A DNA stretch of 64,000 nucleotides from JBJXGE01 sp046154185 (GCA_046154185.1 JBJXGE010000001.1:62001-126000); one strand, 5' to 3'; counted from the first letter of the stretch, positions 32,098 through 41,168 are shown. Made by a program: numbers and translations. Notes: generated from the sequence alone by a model not told the origin.

Positions 32098-33396
32098 CTA
32101 GACCGCGAGCGTCGCCGGCGGTCGATTCGCTGCCGCCGCGACGACCGGCGGCACCGGCAAACCGCGGAGACTCGCGCGCGGAAACTCGATGAGATAGGTG
32201 TTGCCGATCCCATTTCGCATCGCCGGCACTATTTCGAAACGCGCGCCGAGCGCCATCAATGACGCGATAGCGACCGCGAGGCCGAGATTGCTCCCGCGCG
32301 CCTCGAGGTTGCCAGCCTGGCGTTGCCAGCCATTCGTGCCGGCGCCGATCCGCGCCGCGGTCGGGGCGTTCGAACCGGTGTCGACGATTCGAATCTGGTA
32401 ACCACTCGCCGACAACGAAGTCGCGGCGAAGACGTGCCCCCCGCCCCTCGATGCTTGCACGGCGTGCCGCAATACCCGCTCCAGCGCGGAAGTGACGATA
32501 TCGTAGTCGGCCGCGAGTTCGACACCGTCGGCGCCCCTCATCGGATCCGTTTCTGCTTCGCGGTGCAGCGTCACGCGGGCAGCCCACGCGTCTGGCTCGA
32601 CGCGACGCATCCCCTCACGCAGCGCGAGGTCGCCGCGGAATTCGGTCGGCTCGAGGGGCGCGCGGCCGCAGTGCCACTCAAGTAGTTCTGCGGCGTCATC
32701 CGCAAAATTGCAGAGCCGTCTTGCCGCGTCTTGCACGCGCTCCAAGCCGCCACGCTGCTCGTTCGAAAGCGTGCCGCTGTTCGCGAGCACGTGGTCGCTC
32801 ACGGCGAGAATGATCTGCAATTGGGGGCGCAAGTCCGCATCGGTGACGGCGAGCAAATCGGTGCGTAGTCGTTCGAGCTGCTGCTCGCGAGCCCGCGATT
32901 GCTCGAGCTCTCGCGTACGCTCGACCACGAGCTGCTCGAGTTCGAGATTGCTCTTGCGCAGCTCGGCCGTTAAGCGTGCACGCTCGCGGCTCAAGCGTTG
33001 CAGCGCGAAAATGCGCTCCAGTTGGCGAGCGCACGTGATCCGCAGGAGATCCGCATCGGCGCGCAGGACCAACCCGGCAGCGCCGAGTTGCAACGCTTCC
33101 GCAGCGATCGCGAAGTCGTGCGCCGCGGCGACGAATAACACCGGGAGATCCATACCACTGGCGCCGATGAGCGCGAGGAGTTCGATTCCGGCGGAATCGC
33201 CGACTGAGCCGTCGCAGATAGCGGCATCGAACTGCGAAGCGTGCAAGAGCCGCCACGCTTCGTCCGAACTCCGCGTCAACAGGGCTTCATGGCCCTGCGA
33301 CTCGAGCAGCTCCTTGAGCGTACCGTCGGCGCCATCCGCTCCGCTCGTGCAGAGTAGCACTCGACGCCGACCTACCGTCCATGGTTCGGCCGTCAT
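32098..33396 (-). CDS. Degenerate receiver - pseudo-histidine kinase
   Basis: A 432-residue soluble protein built like a hybrid two-component protein but with worn motifs. Residues about 12-125 form a receiver-like domain with one candidate Asp (AICDGS, Asp 62); the usual acidic pair after the first strand is absent (VLLCTSGAD) and the Lys is not evident. A coiled coil follows (about 130-180). In the dimerisation helix the usual SHELRTPL reads DADLRPQL, so the phospho-accepting His is lost (Ala 187). The ATPase part keeps a weak N-box (VLRHAVQAS), G1 (DTGSNA) and G2 (GLAVAIASL). I infer that it is a signalling scaffold or pseudokinase. It lies 36 bases downstream of the VanZ-like gene at the end of the pyr group. 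Confidence 0.7.
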   Translation of the reverse strand: MTAEPWTVGRRRVLLCTSGADGADGTLKELLESQGHEALLTRSSDEAWRLLHASQFDAAICDGSVGDSAGIELLALIGASGMDLPVLFVAAAHDFAIAAEALQLGAAGLVLRADADLLRITCARQLERIFALQRLSRERARLTAELRKSNLELEQLVVERTRELEQSRAREQQLERLRTDLLAVTDADLRPQLQIILAVSDHVLANSGTLSNEQRGGLERVQDAARRLCNFADDAAELLEWHCGRAPLEPTEFRGDLALREGMRRVEPDAWAARVTLHREAETDPMRGADGVELAADYDIVTSALERVLRHAVQASRGGGHVFAATSLSASGYQIRIVDTGSNAPTAARIGAGTNGWQRQAGNLEARGSNLGLAVAIASLMALGARFEIVPAMRNGIGNTYLIEFPRASLRGLPVPPVVAAAANRPPATLAV

Positions 33397-33432
33397 GGGT
33401 TCGCCGATATCTAATGTGCGAGCGGTCTCGTG

Positions 33433-33867
33433 TTAACCGCCGACGCCGCCCCACTCCACCTTGAAAAATATACGACACACGCGCAAACGGAGCCAACGCC
33501 AGGAGCAGGTCAAGGTCGCCGCGGTGATCCCGGCCAAGTCCGCCGCTAAGTCGCCCCACTCCCACTGCCGCCCCGCAACGAAACTCTGATGAAATTCATC
33601 GCAGAGCGCGAACGTCAGTCCGGTGCCGATGGCCAACGGCAACCACTCCCATGGCTCCCAGGAGCAACCTCGCCACGGGAAGAAAAGTAGCACGAGTCCA
33701 AAATACATGCCGGCGTGCACGATCTTGTCGGCAAACAAGAAATTCGGCGCGCCAGCGAAGTCGGCGGCGGTCAGCGAGGACAAATAGTAGATGCAAGTCA
33801 TGCCGAAACAAGGCAGCGCGAAACGCCGAAGTCGGCGGAGTCGGCGATAGGAGCGCGGACGCTTCAA
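33433..33867 (-). CDS. VanZ-family membrane protein
   Basis: A 144-residue inner-membrane protein with about four hydrophobic helices. The motif DEFHQSFVAGRQWEWGDLAADLAG is the VanZ signature (DExxQ...R...D). VanZ proteins affect teicoplanin sensitivity and envelope properties, but the biochemical role of this general family is unclear. The start is TTG at 33867, overlapping the dihydroorotase-like stop as TTGA, which yields a basic first segment (KRPRSYRRLRRLRR) before the first helix. The open frame continues upstream to 34089, but there it is only a shadow of the pyrC-like gene. Confidence 0.82.
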   Translation of the reverse strand: MKRPRSYRRLRRLRRFALPCFGMTCIYYLSSLTAADFAGAPNFLFADKIVHAGMYFGLVLLFFPWRGCSWEPWEWLPLAIGTGLTFALCDEFHQSFVAGRQWEWGDLAADLAGITAATLTCSWRWLRLRVCRIFFKVEWGGVGG

Positions 33868-35156
33868 GTCGAAAGCCGCGCCTCTCGGTACAGCACGCGC
33901 CCCCCGACGACGACGTGAATCGCTCGCCCGACGACTTCCCAGCCGGCGTACGGCGTCAGTTTTGACCGCGATAAGAAGCGCGTCGGATCGACGCGCCACT
34001 TGGTTTCCAAATTGAAGCAACTCATATCGGCGACGTCGCCGATGCTCAATCGTCCACCTGGGACGCCGAGTATTCGCGCCGGCGCACAAGACAGAAGCTC
34101 GATCAGGCGGCGAAAAGAAACTTGCCCAGTCGCGACGAGTCGGGTGTGCAGGACTGGGAAGGCTGTTTCGAGACCGCCGGTTCCCGGCGAGGCGTAGACG
34201 AACTCGAGGTTTTTCTCGAACTCGCCGCGCGGTGCATGCAGCGATGAAATTGCGTCGACGGTCCCACTCGAAAGCGCCTCGACCAAGGCCGCACGATCGA
34301 GTTCACTGCGTAAGGGCGGCATGTACTTGTACACCGGCTCAAAATGCTCCAGCGCCTGTTCGGTGAGCAGCAAGTGATGCGGCGTAACGGAGCAAGTGAC
34401 GGGAACGCCGTTCGCCTTCGCACTCGCCACTTGTTGCATCGACGCCTGCGTCGTGAGGTGAAGCAAGTGCAGCGCACTCGCCTCCAATTGCGCGAGCAGC
34501 AGATTGCGCCCTAGCATCACCTCCTCGGTGCCGGCGCCGATGGCCGGTAACCCCATGAGGTCGGCCGTCAAGCCGCCGTTCACCATGCCTTGACCACGCA
34601 GTGTCGCATCCTCGCAGCGCGTCAGAATTGCTCGCTTCAGCATTTGCGCATAACGCATCGCCTTGACGAGCATGCCCGCATGCTCGATCGGAGCATCTTC
34701 ATCGGTGAATGCGACCGCGCCCGCGCGCGCCAGCGCATCCATTTCACTGAGCTGTTTACCTTCGCGGCCCCGCGTCAGGGCGCCGACTGGATAAACGCGC
34801 GCTGCGCCGGCCGCTTCGCCTTTGAGTTGCACGTAAGCCGCCCCGGCGGCGTGATCCACCGCCGGCGCCGTGTCCGGCATTGCGGCAATCGCCGTGAAGC
34901 CGCCCGCGAGCGCGGCTTGCGCGCCGGTCTGAATCGTCTCGATCTCTTCAAAGCCGGGATCGCGCAGATGCACGCAAATGTCGATCAGCCCCGGCGTCAC
35001 GGCGAGACCGCGCGCGTCGAGCACGACTTCGCCGGTCCGCGGCGCGAGACGCCCGATCGCCGCCACGCAACCATCTTCGACTCGTAAATCCGCGAGCTCG
35101 TCGCGACCGTTGAGAGGATCGACGAGCCGTCCGCCGGCGATCAGCAATGAACTCAT
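33864..35156 (-). CDS. Dihydroorotase-like protein, probably catalytically inactive (PyrC')
   Basis: A 430-residue amidohydrolase of the class I dihydroorotase group. The overall match is clear (VTPGLIDI, PPLRSELDRAALVEAL, GGLETAFPVL), but the active site is damaged. The metal motif DxHxH reads DICVH (first His to Cys 61), the HCED His is Arg 181, and the catalytic Asp of the TDHAPH segment is Leu 307, with the following His replaced by Arg. AFTDE and LLHLTT keep other ligands. Inactive PyrC' subunits are known in Pseudomonas, where they are needed to assemble active PyrB dodecamers. The ATGA overlap with pyrB (35153-35156) fits a fixed-ratio PyrB-PyrC' complex. A catalytic dihydroorotase should then exist elsewhere in the genome. 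Confidence 0.85.
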   Translation of the reverse strand: MSSLLIAGGRLVDPLNGRDELADLRVEDGCVAAIGRLAPRTGEVVLDARGLAVTPGLIDICVHLRDPGFEEIETIQTGAQAALAGGFTAIAAMPDTAPAVDHAAGAAYVQLKGEAAGAARVYPVGALTRGREGKQLSEMDALARAGAVAFTDEDAPIEHAGMLVKAMRYAQMLKRAILTRCEDATLRGQGMVNGGLTADLMGLPAIGAGTEEVMLGRNLLLAQLEASALHLLHLTTQASMQQVASAKANGVPVTCSVTPHHLLLTEQALEHFEPVYKYMPPLRSELDRAALVEALSSGTVDAISSLHAPRGEFEKNLEFVYASPGTGGLETAFPVLHTRLVATGQVSFRRLIELLSCAPARILGVPGGRLSIGDVADMSCFNLETKWRVDPTRFLSRSKLTPYAGWEVVGRAIHVVVGGRVLYREARLST

Positions 35157-36100
35157 TCGGTTCCTCCCGCCACCAAATAAAGAACCGCCATGCGAATCGC
35201 GAGGCCGTTCGTCACCTGCTCCAAAATTGCTGAGTTTCGCCCATCGGCGACCTCTGGAGTGATTTCGATTCCGCGGTTCATGGGGCCAGGATGGAGAACG
35301 AGCGCACAGTCCTTCGCTCGCGCCATGCGGTGTTGGTTAAGGCCATAGAGCCGAGAGTACTCTTCCAGTGACGGCACTGCGCTCGACCCTTGACGCTCGT
35401 GCTGCATACGCAGCAAACAAAATACGTCGGCTTCTTTCATCACGTCGTCGAGCGAGTAGTTGATGGAGACGCCAGGGATTTGCAAAAACGAACGCGGCAC
35501 CAAGGTCGGCGGTCCGACGAGCACGACGCGCGCGCCGAATTTCAAGAATGCCTGCATATCGGAGCGAGCGACGCGGCTGTGCATGATGTCGCCGACGATC
35601 GCGACCGTCTTGCCGGTTACCGAACCGACTTTGTCGAGCACCGTGTAGAGATCGAGCAAGCCCTGCGTTGGATGCTCGTGGGCGCCGTCACCCGCGTTGA
35701 TGATCGAGGCATTAACGCGCGCCGCGAGATACCGTGGAGCGCCCGGCGCGGAGTGCCGGACGACCAACGTGTCGACGCCCATCGCGAGAATATTCTGAGT
35801 CGTGTCGAGCAACGTCTCCCCCTTTTTGATACTGGAAGAATCGCTGATGAAGTCGACAACGTCCGCGGACAAGCGTTGCGCGGCGAGAGAAAACGAGATT
35901 CGCGTCCGAGTGCTCGGCTCATAAAACAAATTTACGATCACTTGGCCGCGTAACGCCGGGACTTTCTTGACGCTGCGAGTCGAGACTTCGCGAAAGGTCT
36001 TGGCCGTTGCGAATAGATACTCGATCTCGAGACGGCTCAGACTCTGGATGTCGAGCAGGTGGCGCCGCCGCCACACTTTTTCGCTCGCCGGCTCCGACAT
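35153..36100 (-). CDS. pyrB: Aspartate carbamoyltransferase catalytic chain
   Basis: A 315-residue enzyme for the first committed step of pyrimidine synthesis: carbamoyl phosphate plus aspartate gives carbamoyl aspartate. The carbamoyl-phosphate motif STRTRISFSLA is intact, as are NAGDGAHEHPTQGLLDLYT, MHSRVARSD and LHPGPMNRGIEI. The C-terminal end lacks any regulatory-chain partner gene (pyrI) nearby; instead it is coupled to the inactive dihydroorotase-like gene, which favours a PyrB-PyrC' class of complex. It is 34 bases downstream of pyrR. ATG 36100 is followed by SEPASEKVWRRRHLL and family similarity. Confidence 0.95.
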   Translation of the reverse strand: MSEPASEKVWRRRHLLDIQSLSRLEIEYLFATAKTFREVSTRSVKKVPALRGQVIVNLFYEPSTRTRISFSLAAQRLSADVVDFISDSSSIKKGETLLDTTQNILAMGVDTLVVRHSAPGAPRYLAARVNASIINAGDGAHEHPTQGLLDLYTVLDKVGSVTGKTVAIVGDIMHSRVARSDMQAFLKFGARVVLVGPPTLVPRSFLQIPGVSINYSLDDVMKEADVFCLLRMQHERQGSSAVPSLEEYSRLYGLNQHRMARAKDCALVLHPGPMNRGIEITPEVADGRNSAILEQVTNGLAIRMAVLYLVAGGTE

Positions 36101-36134
36101 GAGAGATCTTCCCAGCCGCGCATTCGCAGCCGCG

Positions 36135-36713
36135 TTAACGAGAAGGTGTCGCGTGCGTCGGACTACCCGAGTCTGAGGTCACGACGACGACTTGATCGGC
36201 GCCATCGATCTCGGCGAGTCGTAGTTGCACGGTATCGCCGCGCGGCAAATCGAGCTCGACCCCCACGACGTCCGGGCAAATCGGCAACTCGCGCATTTTC
36301 CGATCCATCAGCACCGCGAGCACGATGCGCGCGGGTCGGCCAAAGTCGGCGAGCTGTGTCAGTGCGGCGCGAATCGTGCGACCGGTCTGAAACACATCGT
36401 CGACGAGCAGCACGCTCGCCCCGTCCAATTGAAACGGCACTTGGGTCGGCCGGATTTGCGGCTGCGGACGATCGGGGCTGTAGTCGTCGCGATACAACGT
36501 GATGTCGAGCACTCCCATCGGCAAATGCAGACCACGACTGACGGCGACGCGCTGCGCAAGTCGCTGGGCGAGGAGATCACCGCGCCGGTGGATTCCGATC
36601 AGCGCCCACGGACCGCCCTCCGCCCGCGTGCACACGAGTTCCTCGAGCCGTCCAAGAAAACTCTCGATCAGTTGACGCGTGCGAATCGGATCAAAGAGGA
36701 CGCGCGTAGCCAT
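36135..36713 (-). CDS. pyrR: PyrR-type bifunctional pyr regulator/uracil phosphoribosyltransferase
   Basis: A 192-residue type I phosphoribosyltransferase fold protein. The PRPP-binding loop VLLVDDVFQTGRTIRAAL and LPICPDVVGVELDLP are close to PyrR. In Gram-positive bacteria PyrR binds pyr leader RNA in response to UMP; in many other lineages the RNA role is uncertain. I see no attenuator-like structure in the 34 bases between pyrR and pyrB or the 52 bases before pyrR, so here regulation would act elsewhere or be absent. ATG 36713 (MATRVLFDPIRT) matches the family start; the frame upstream to 36899 lies in the MnmE-like gene and is not included. Confidence 0.9.
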   Translation of the reverse strand: MATRVLFDPIRTRQLIESFLGRLEELVCTRAEGGPWALIGIHRRGDLLAQRLAQRVAVSRGLHLPMGVLDITLYRDDYSPDRPQPQIRPTQVPFQLDGASVLLVDDVFQTGRTIRAALTQLADFGRPARIVLAVLMDRKMRELPICPDVVGVELDLPRGDTVQLRLAEIDGADQVVVVTSDSGSPTHATPSR

Positions 36714-36765
36714 GCTCTGAAGCACTTTCTTGCGGACGCGGGCGCCGCAGGGTTCGCACCGACGC

Positions 36766-38007
36766 TCAGCACTGTTCAAGAAACTCACGTGGGTCGCGAC
36801 CTGCCGCGGCGGACGCGGCGGCGGCGGCGAGTAAAGCCAAATGTCGCGCGCTAAACGGCGCCGGCAAGCCGCGGGGAAACAGCCGCTGACCGAACACACC
36901 GTTCAAAATCGCATCGCGCACGGCAGCAAGACCGTTCCCGGTCACGGCCGAACAACGCAGCTCCGCCGTCTGGCCGACGACCGTCTCCGATCCGCCAGCA
37001 CTTGTCGGCGGGATTTGATCGGCTCGCGACCGAATCTGCAACGTCTTCCGCGCCGTACCGGCGACGCGAGGATCCGCCACCGGCAACCCGAGCTCAACGG
37101 GAGGAATCAGCTCGACGACGAGATCCGCGGTGCGGATGGCGCCCGCCATTCGCGCCACGCCCTCGGCCTCGATCGCGTCGTCGGTCGCCGATCGCAGTCC
37201 GGCGCCATCGACCAAGCAGATCGGGAAATCGGCGATCACGAGCGGCTCCTCGATGAGATCGCGCGTGGTGCCGGCGCGCTCGTGCGTCACGACTCGGGTG
37301 CGCCCGAGCAACGCATTGAAAAGCGAACTCTTGCCGGCGTTCGGCACCCCTGCCAAGACGACTCGCGGCGGACAGAGCAGCTTCACGCCGAGTTCGCCGC
37401 GCATCAAAAGCTCGGTGAGTTCGCTGGTTTGGATTGGTCGATGTGACGTCAATGCGGTGCGCAACCACGCGGCGAAGCCGGTGGCGTTAGCGCGCAGATC
37501 GGCTTGCTCGAGCAGGAATCCGGCAACACTTTCGGTCAGCGCGCCCAGCAAAGATCGAAGCGCTTCGTTGCGAACGCGCTGCCAGGGTCTGCCGGCGCCG
37601 AGTTCGACGGACGGCCCCATGCTCCCGCCGACGGTGGCGAGCAACTCGAGCAACCGATCGACCAACGCCGGATTGCCGTGCAGCGTCAACCAATAACGCG
37701 GCGGTGCAGACTCGCAGACATCGGAGGACTCAGCGCTCGCTGGCGGCACGTCGATGACGAGCCCGTCGTCGAGTCGCTCGCCGTCGAGATCTAGGAAATG
37801 CCCGTAGCGGGCGCGGGGCTGCCGCGCAGCGCTGAGCCGTGGCGCTCGCGCACGAAAAAGCTGCTCGATTCCGCCGAGCGCGCCCGCACCGACAACTTCA
37901 ACGATGCCGATGGCCCCGCGACCCGGCGCGCTGACGCGCTGAAAGCGAAAACTCGACGGCGGCGGAGCTCTGTTCGCTTCGACAACTCGGTGGACTCCGT
38001 CGACCAT
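36766..38007 (-). CDS. MnmE-like GTPase lacking the C-terminal catalytic Cys motif
   Basis: A 413-residue protein with the TrmE N-terminal domain (VSAPGRGAIGIVEVVG), a helical middle and an inserted G domain. Motifs are G1 GVPNAGKSSLFNALL, G2 GTTRD, G3 DGAGLR (usually DTAGLR) and a poor G4 (SRAD instead of NKxD). MnmE normally modifies the wobble uridine of tRNA together with MnmG and ends in FCIGK, whose Cys is catalytic. This protein ends DPREFLEQC, with no FCIGK, and is about 40 residues short. So it may not perform standard tRNA modification. ATG 38007 has AAGGAG at seven bases and opens the group with pyrR, which follows after 52 bases. Confidence 0.8.
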   Translation of the reverse strand: MVDGVHRVVEANRAPPPSSFRFQRVSAPGRGAIGIVEVVGAGALGGIEQLFRARAPRLSAARQPRARYGHFLDLDGERLDDGLVIDVPPASAESSDVCESAPPRYWLTLHGNPALVDRLLELLATVGGSMGPSVELGAGRPWQRVRNEALRSLLGALTESVAGFLLEQADLRANATGFAAWLRTALTSHRPIQTSELTELLMRGELGVKLLCPPRVVLAGVPNAGKSSLFNALLGRTRVVTHERAGTTRDLIEEPLVIADFPICLVDGAGLRSATDDAIEAEGVARMAGAIRTADLVVELIPPVELGLPVADPRVAGTARKTLQIRSRADQIPPTSAGGSETVVGQTAELRCSAVTGNGLAAVRDAILNGVFGQRLFPRGLPAPFSARHLALLAAAAASAAAGRDPREFLEQC

Positions 38008-38076
38008 ATCGCCGCTCCTTCGGTCGCGCATCTTCGCGAGCGAGGAGAACGAAGGTCAATGGGCATTCCGCGCGAA

Positions 38077-39174
38077 TCAATACTCGAAGTTGAAGTCGGC
38101 CGGCACGGTGCCCTTGTAGACGCCGCGCAACTCGAGCCGCAGCTCTTCCGGGTAGTCTGACGCTGCCATCGCATCCTCGAGTGAGACTTGATCCGACTGA
38201 TACAGCCGCTTGAGCGACTGGTTGAAGGTCGTGCACCCGAAGTAGTCGCCGTCTTTGATGGCGCTGTAGAGATCCGTCGTCTTGCCCTGCATGAGCAGCT
38301 CTCGAATTGTCGGGCTGCTATTCATGATCTCGAGCGCCGGCACGCGACCCTTTGATTGGCGACGCGGCAACAGTCGCTGCGAGACGACGCCCGCCAAACA
38401 CAGGGATAGTTGCAGTCGAATCAAGTTGTGCTGGTGAGGCGGGAAATAGTTGATGATGCGTTCGACGGTTTGGGTGGCATTGATCGTGTGCAGAGTTGAC
38501 AACACGAGGTGGCCGGTCTCGGCCGCCGACAGTGCGGCCTCCATCGTCTCGCGATCGCGCATCTCACCGATCAAGATGACATCCGGACTTTGCCGCAACG
38601 CGTACTTGAGCGCCGTGAGGAAATCTTCGGTGTCGATTCCCACTTCGCGCTGATCGATGATCGACTTCTTGTCTTTGAACATGAATTCGATCGGGTCTTC
38701 GACCGTGATGATATGGCGGTTGTAGCTCTCGTTGATGTAGTTGATCATCGCCGCGAGCGTCGTCGACTTGCCGGAGCCGGTATTTCCCGTGACCAGAATC
38801 AGCCCGCGCCGCAAGCTGGCCAGTTGGGCCAGCACATCGGCGTTGAGATTGAGATCGTTGAAATTGGGAATCTGCGCGACGATGTGGCGGAACACGAAGC
38901 CCATTTGGCCGCGCTGGCGAAAAATATTGACGCGGAAGCGGCCGATGCCAGGCAGCTCATACGCCGTGTCGACGTCGTTTTTGGCTGGCAACGGGTCGCG
39001 TCGTGAGTCTTCAATGATCTCGTAGATTTCCTGCGTATCTTGTGGCGCGATTTCCTCGGTATCGAGGAAGTGAATGGCGCCATCGATCCGCAGAGACGGC
39101 GGGCCGCCGACCTTGATGAACAAGTCCGACGCGCGCTCAATGACCATCTTGCGAAGCATTTCGTGGAATTCCAT
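38077..39174 (-). CDS. pilT: Type IV pilus retraction ATPase PilT
   Basis: A 365-residue hexameric cytoplasmic motor that depolymerises pilin and powers twitching motility. It has the PAS-like N-terminal domain, Walker A GNTGSGKST (130-138), the Asp box TVEDPIEF, Walker B DVILIGEMRDRET and the His box LVLSTLHT. The C-terminal helix set (SSPTIRELLMQGKTTDL) matches PilT/PilU. The C-terminal tail after about 340 is Glu-rich, more like PilU than E. coli-type PilT. It is separated from the rest of the pilus genes (43.1-49.1 kb) by the obg/rng block, which is common. It lies 69 bases before the MnmE-like gene. Confidence 0.95.
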   Translation of the reverse strand: MEFHEMLRKMVIERASDLFIKVGGPPSLRIDGAIHFLDTEEIAPQDTQEIYEIIEDSRRDPLPAKNDVDTAYELPGIGRFRVNIFRQRGQMGFVFRHIVAQIPNFNDLNLNADVLAQLASLRRGLILVTGNTGSGKSTTLAAMINYINESYNRHIITVEDPIEFMFKDKKSIIDQREVGIDTEDFLTALKYALRQSPDVILIGEMRDRETMEAALSAAETGHLVLSTLHTINATQTVERIINYFPPHQHNLIRLQLSLCLAGVVSQRLLPRRQSKGRVPALEIMNSSPTIRELLMQGKTTDLYSAIKDGDYFGCTTFNQSLKRLYQSDQVSLEDAMAASDYPEELRLELRGVYKGTVPADFNFEY

Positions 39175-39288
39175 GAGACCCTTCCGCAGCCAGATATCGT
39201 CACCGCATTTGATTCCCGAGAAGCATACAACGCCGATTCGCGAGCGGCCAATCGCCCGAGCCGCAACTCGAACTCTCCGCCCGCGTAG

Positions 39289-40323
39289 CTACGATTTCGA
39301 CTCGGCTTCGGCCTCGCGCGCGCGGCTGGCGGCGGAATATGCCGCTTCCAAGAGTTCGGCAACTCCGAGCCCCGAAGCCGCCGACAGCAGGTGCGCCGGT
39401 TCACCGGTGAGTTTGATGAAGCGCGCGAGCAATTGCGCGCGCTCCGACTCCGGCACGAGGTCGGCCTTGCTCAAGAATGTGATTATCGGCCGCTGGGAAA
39501 GATCGATGACGTAACGGCTGATTTCCGCGCGGATCACGTGAAAATCACGCACGAGTTCGTCCGCGCTCAGATCATGCGGATCGATCAAGTGCACCAGGAC
39601 GCGTGTGCGTTCGAGGTGGCGCAGAAAATCGATGCCGAGTCCGACGCCACGGTGCGCGCCCTCGATGAGCCCCGGCACGTCCGCGACGACGAGGCGACGC
39701 TCGCCAGACAGTTCGGCGATGCCGAGTTGCGGCACCAACGTCGTAAAGGGATAGTCGGCGATCTTGGGACGCGCCGCTGACACACGCGCCAACAACGTCG
39801 ACTTGCCGGCGTTCGGCAGGCCGAGGAGGCCAACGTCTGCCATCAGTTTCAGCTCCAGGGCGAGCTTCTTTTGTTCGGCCGGGACACCGTCCTCGAATTC
39901 GCGCGGCGCCTGGTTCGTCGCGTGCGCGAACGCCCGGTTGCCGCGCCCTCCACGCCCACCGCGCGCGACCACGAACTGCTGACCATGCTCCGCGAGATCG
40001 ACCAACAATTCGCCCGTTGCGACGTCCCGCACGAGCGTGCCGACCGGTAACTTCACGAGCAGATCTTCAGCACTACGACCGGTGCAATTGCGGCCCTGAC
40101 CGTTCGCGCCGTTCTCGGCCGCGTAAAGATAATTCCGCCCCAGATCAAGCAACGTCGAGAGATTGCGATTCGCCTCGAGAATGACATCACCGCCGCGTCC
40201 GCCATCGCCGCCGTCTGGGCCGCCATGCGGCCGGAATTTCCCGCGATAGAAAGAAACGCAACCGCTCCCGCCGTGCCCGCTCCGCACTAGGATGGTCGAC
40301 TCGTCGATGAACGTGTGCGGCAT
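39289..40323 (-). CDS. obgE: GTPase Obg/CgtA
   Basis: A 344-residue essential GTPase that acts in 50S ribosome assembly and stress responses. The Gly-rich Obg fold (about 1-158; HGGSGCVSFYRGKFRPHGG and GGDGGRGGDV) precedes the G domain. G-domain motifs are G1 GLPNAGKST, G3 DVPGLIEGAH and a G4-like LSKADLVP in place of NKxD. It is at the short end of the family, with no extra OCT domain. It follows rpmA on the same strand, as in most bacteria (L21-L27-Obg), after a gap of 187 bases. Confidence 0.95.
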   Translation of the reverse strand: MPHTFIDESTILVRSGHGGSGCVSFYRGKFRPHGGPDGGDGGRGGDVILEANRNLSTLLDLGRNYLYAAENGANGQGRNCTGRSAEDLLVKLPVGTLVRDVATGELLVDLAEHGQQFVVARGGRGGRGNRAFAHATNQAPREFEDGVPAEQKKLALELKLMADVGLLGLPNAGKSTLLARVSAARPKIADYPFTTLVPQLGIAELSGERRLVVADVPGLIEGAHRGVGLGIDFLRHLERTRVLVHLIDPHDLSADELVRDFHVIRAEISRYVIDLSQRPIITFLSKADLVPESERAQLLARFIKLTGEPAHLLSAASGLGVAELLEAAYSAASRAREAEAESKS

Positions 40324-40510
40324 GGTCTCTCCTCCGGACGGCGACGTCAGACGTCAAACAGTGTTCAGTTCGTCAACGTCGACGATGGCACTCCGCGCCC
40401 GCGCACGGTGACTGCCCGCAGTCCCTTTAGAAAAATGCATGGCCTGCACAACGGATGGATTGCTGGTCCGCTCGTCTGATCCGCGAACTCGCAACCAACA
40501 GCGAGTTGGC

Positions 40511-40765
40511 TTATGCCAAGATCTCGGCCGGAATAATGCTCACGCGCCGCCGAGTCTCGTACTTCACGACACCCGGCACCAACGCAAACAAAGTGAAGTC
40601 GCGCCCCATTCCGACGTTGCGGCCGGCGCGAAATAAAGTGCCGAGTTGGCGCACCAAGATGTTGCCGGCGATCACGGGCTCGCCGTCGTAGCACTTGATA
40701 CCTCGGTACTGCGGATTCGAATCGCGCCCGTTGCGCGAGGCGCCTTGTCCTTTTTTGTGTGCCAT
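40511..40765 (-). CDS. rpmA: Ribosomal protein bL27
   Basis: An 84-residue large-subunit protein near the peptidyl-transferase centre. It starts directly with MAHKKGQGASRNGRDSNPQY, the mature Gram-negative form with no N-terminal extension to be cleaved. GIKCYDGEPVIAGNILVRQ and NVGMGRDFTLFALVPG match L27 throughout. It lies 91 bases after rplU and before obg in the standard order. Confidence 0.97.
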   Translation of the reverse strand: MAHKKGQGASRNGRDSNPQYRGIKCYDGEPVIAGNILVRQLGTLFRAGRNVGMGRDFTLFALVPGVVKYETRRRVSIIPAEILA

Positions 40766-40856
40766 TACGGTGCTTTCTCTGCGTTCACTCTGAGTTCACA
40801 CACTCTGCGTGCAATCTGCGTTCAACGGCCGTGCAGCGAGCAATGCTGCTGTTGCC

Positions 40857-41168
40857 TCAACCGACAATCGCCTGGATGCGAACTTCCGTGTAGCGCTGGC
40901 GATGGCCTTGGCGCCGATGACTGTTCTTGCGACGGCGAAAACGGTGGAAGATGACTTTTGGCCCTTGCGTCTCACCAACGACTTCGGCAACGACCTTCGC
41001 TCCATCGAGAAGCGGTCGGCCGAACCGCGCTTGCTTGCCATTCTCGATCGCAAGCACTTCTTTGAGTTCGATCTTGTCTCCCGCTTTGGCCTCGCGCAGA
41101 TCGAGGTAAACGGTCTTACCTTCCTCGACCCGATATTGACGACCACCGTCGCGAATGATTGCGATCAT
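40857..41168 (-). CDS. rplU: Ribosomal protein bL21
   Basis: A 103-residue large-subunit protein that binds 23S rRNA together with L20. The start MIAIIRDGGRQYRVEEG and the end FHRFRRRKNSHRRQGHRQRYTEVRI are diagnostic. It is the first gene of the rplU-rpmA-obg group, and a good promoter stands 109 bases upstream (41277-41305), leaving a 5' leader of about 100 bases that could carry an autoregulatory structure. Confidence 0.97.
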   Translation of the reverse strand: MIAIIRDGGRQYRVEEGKTVYLDLREAKAGDKIELKEVLAIENGKQARFGRPLLDGAKVVAEVVGETQGPKVIFHRFRRRKNSHRRQGHRQRYTEVRIQAIVG

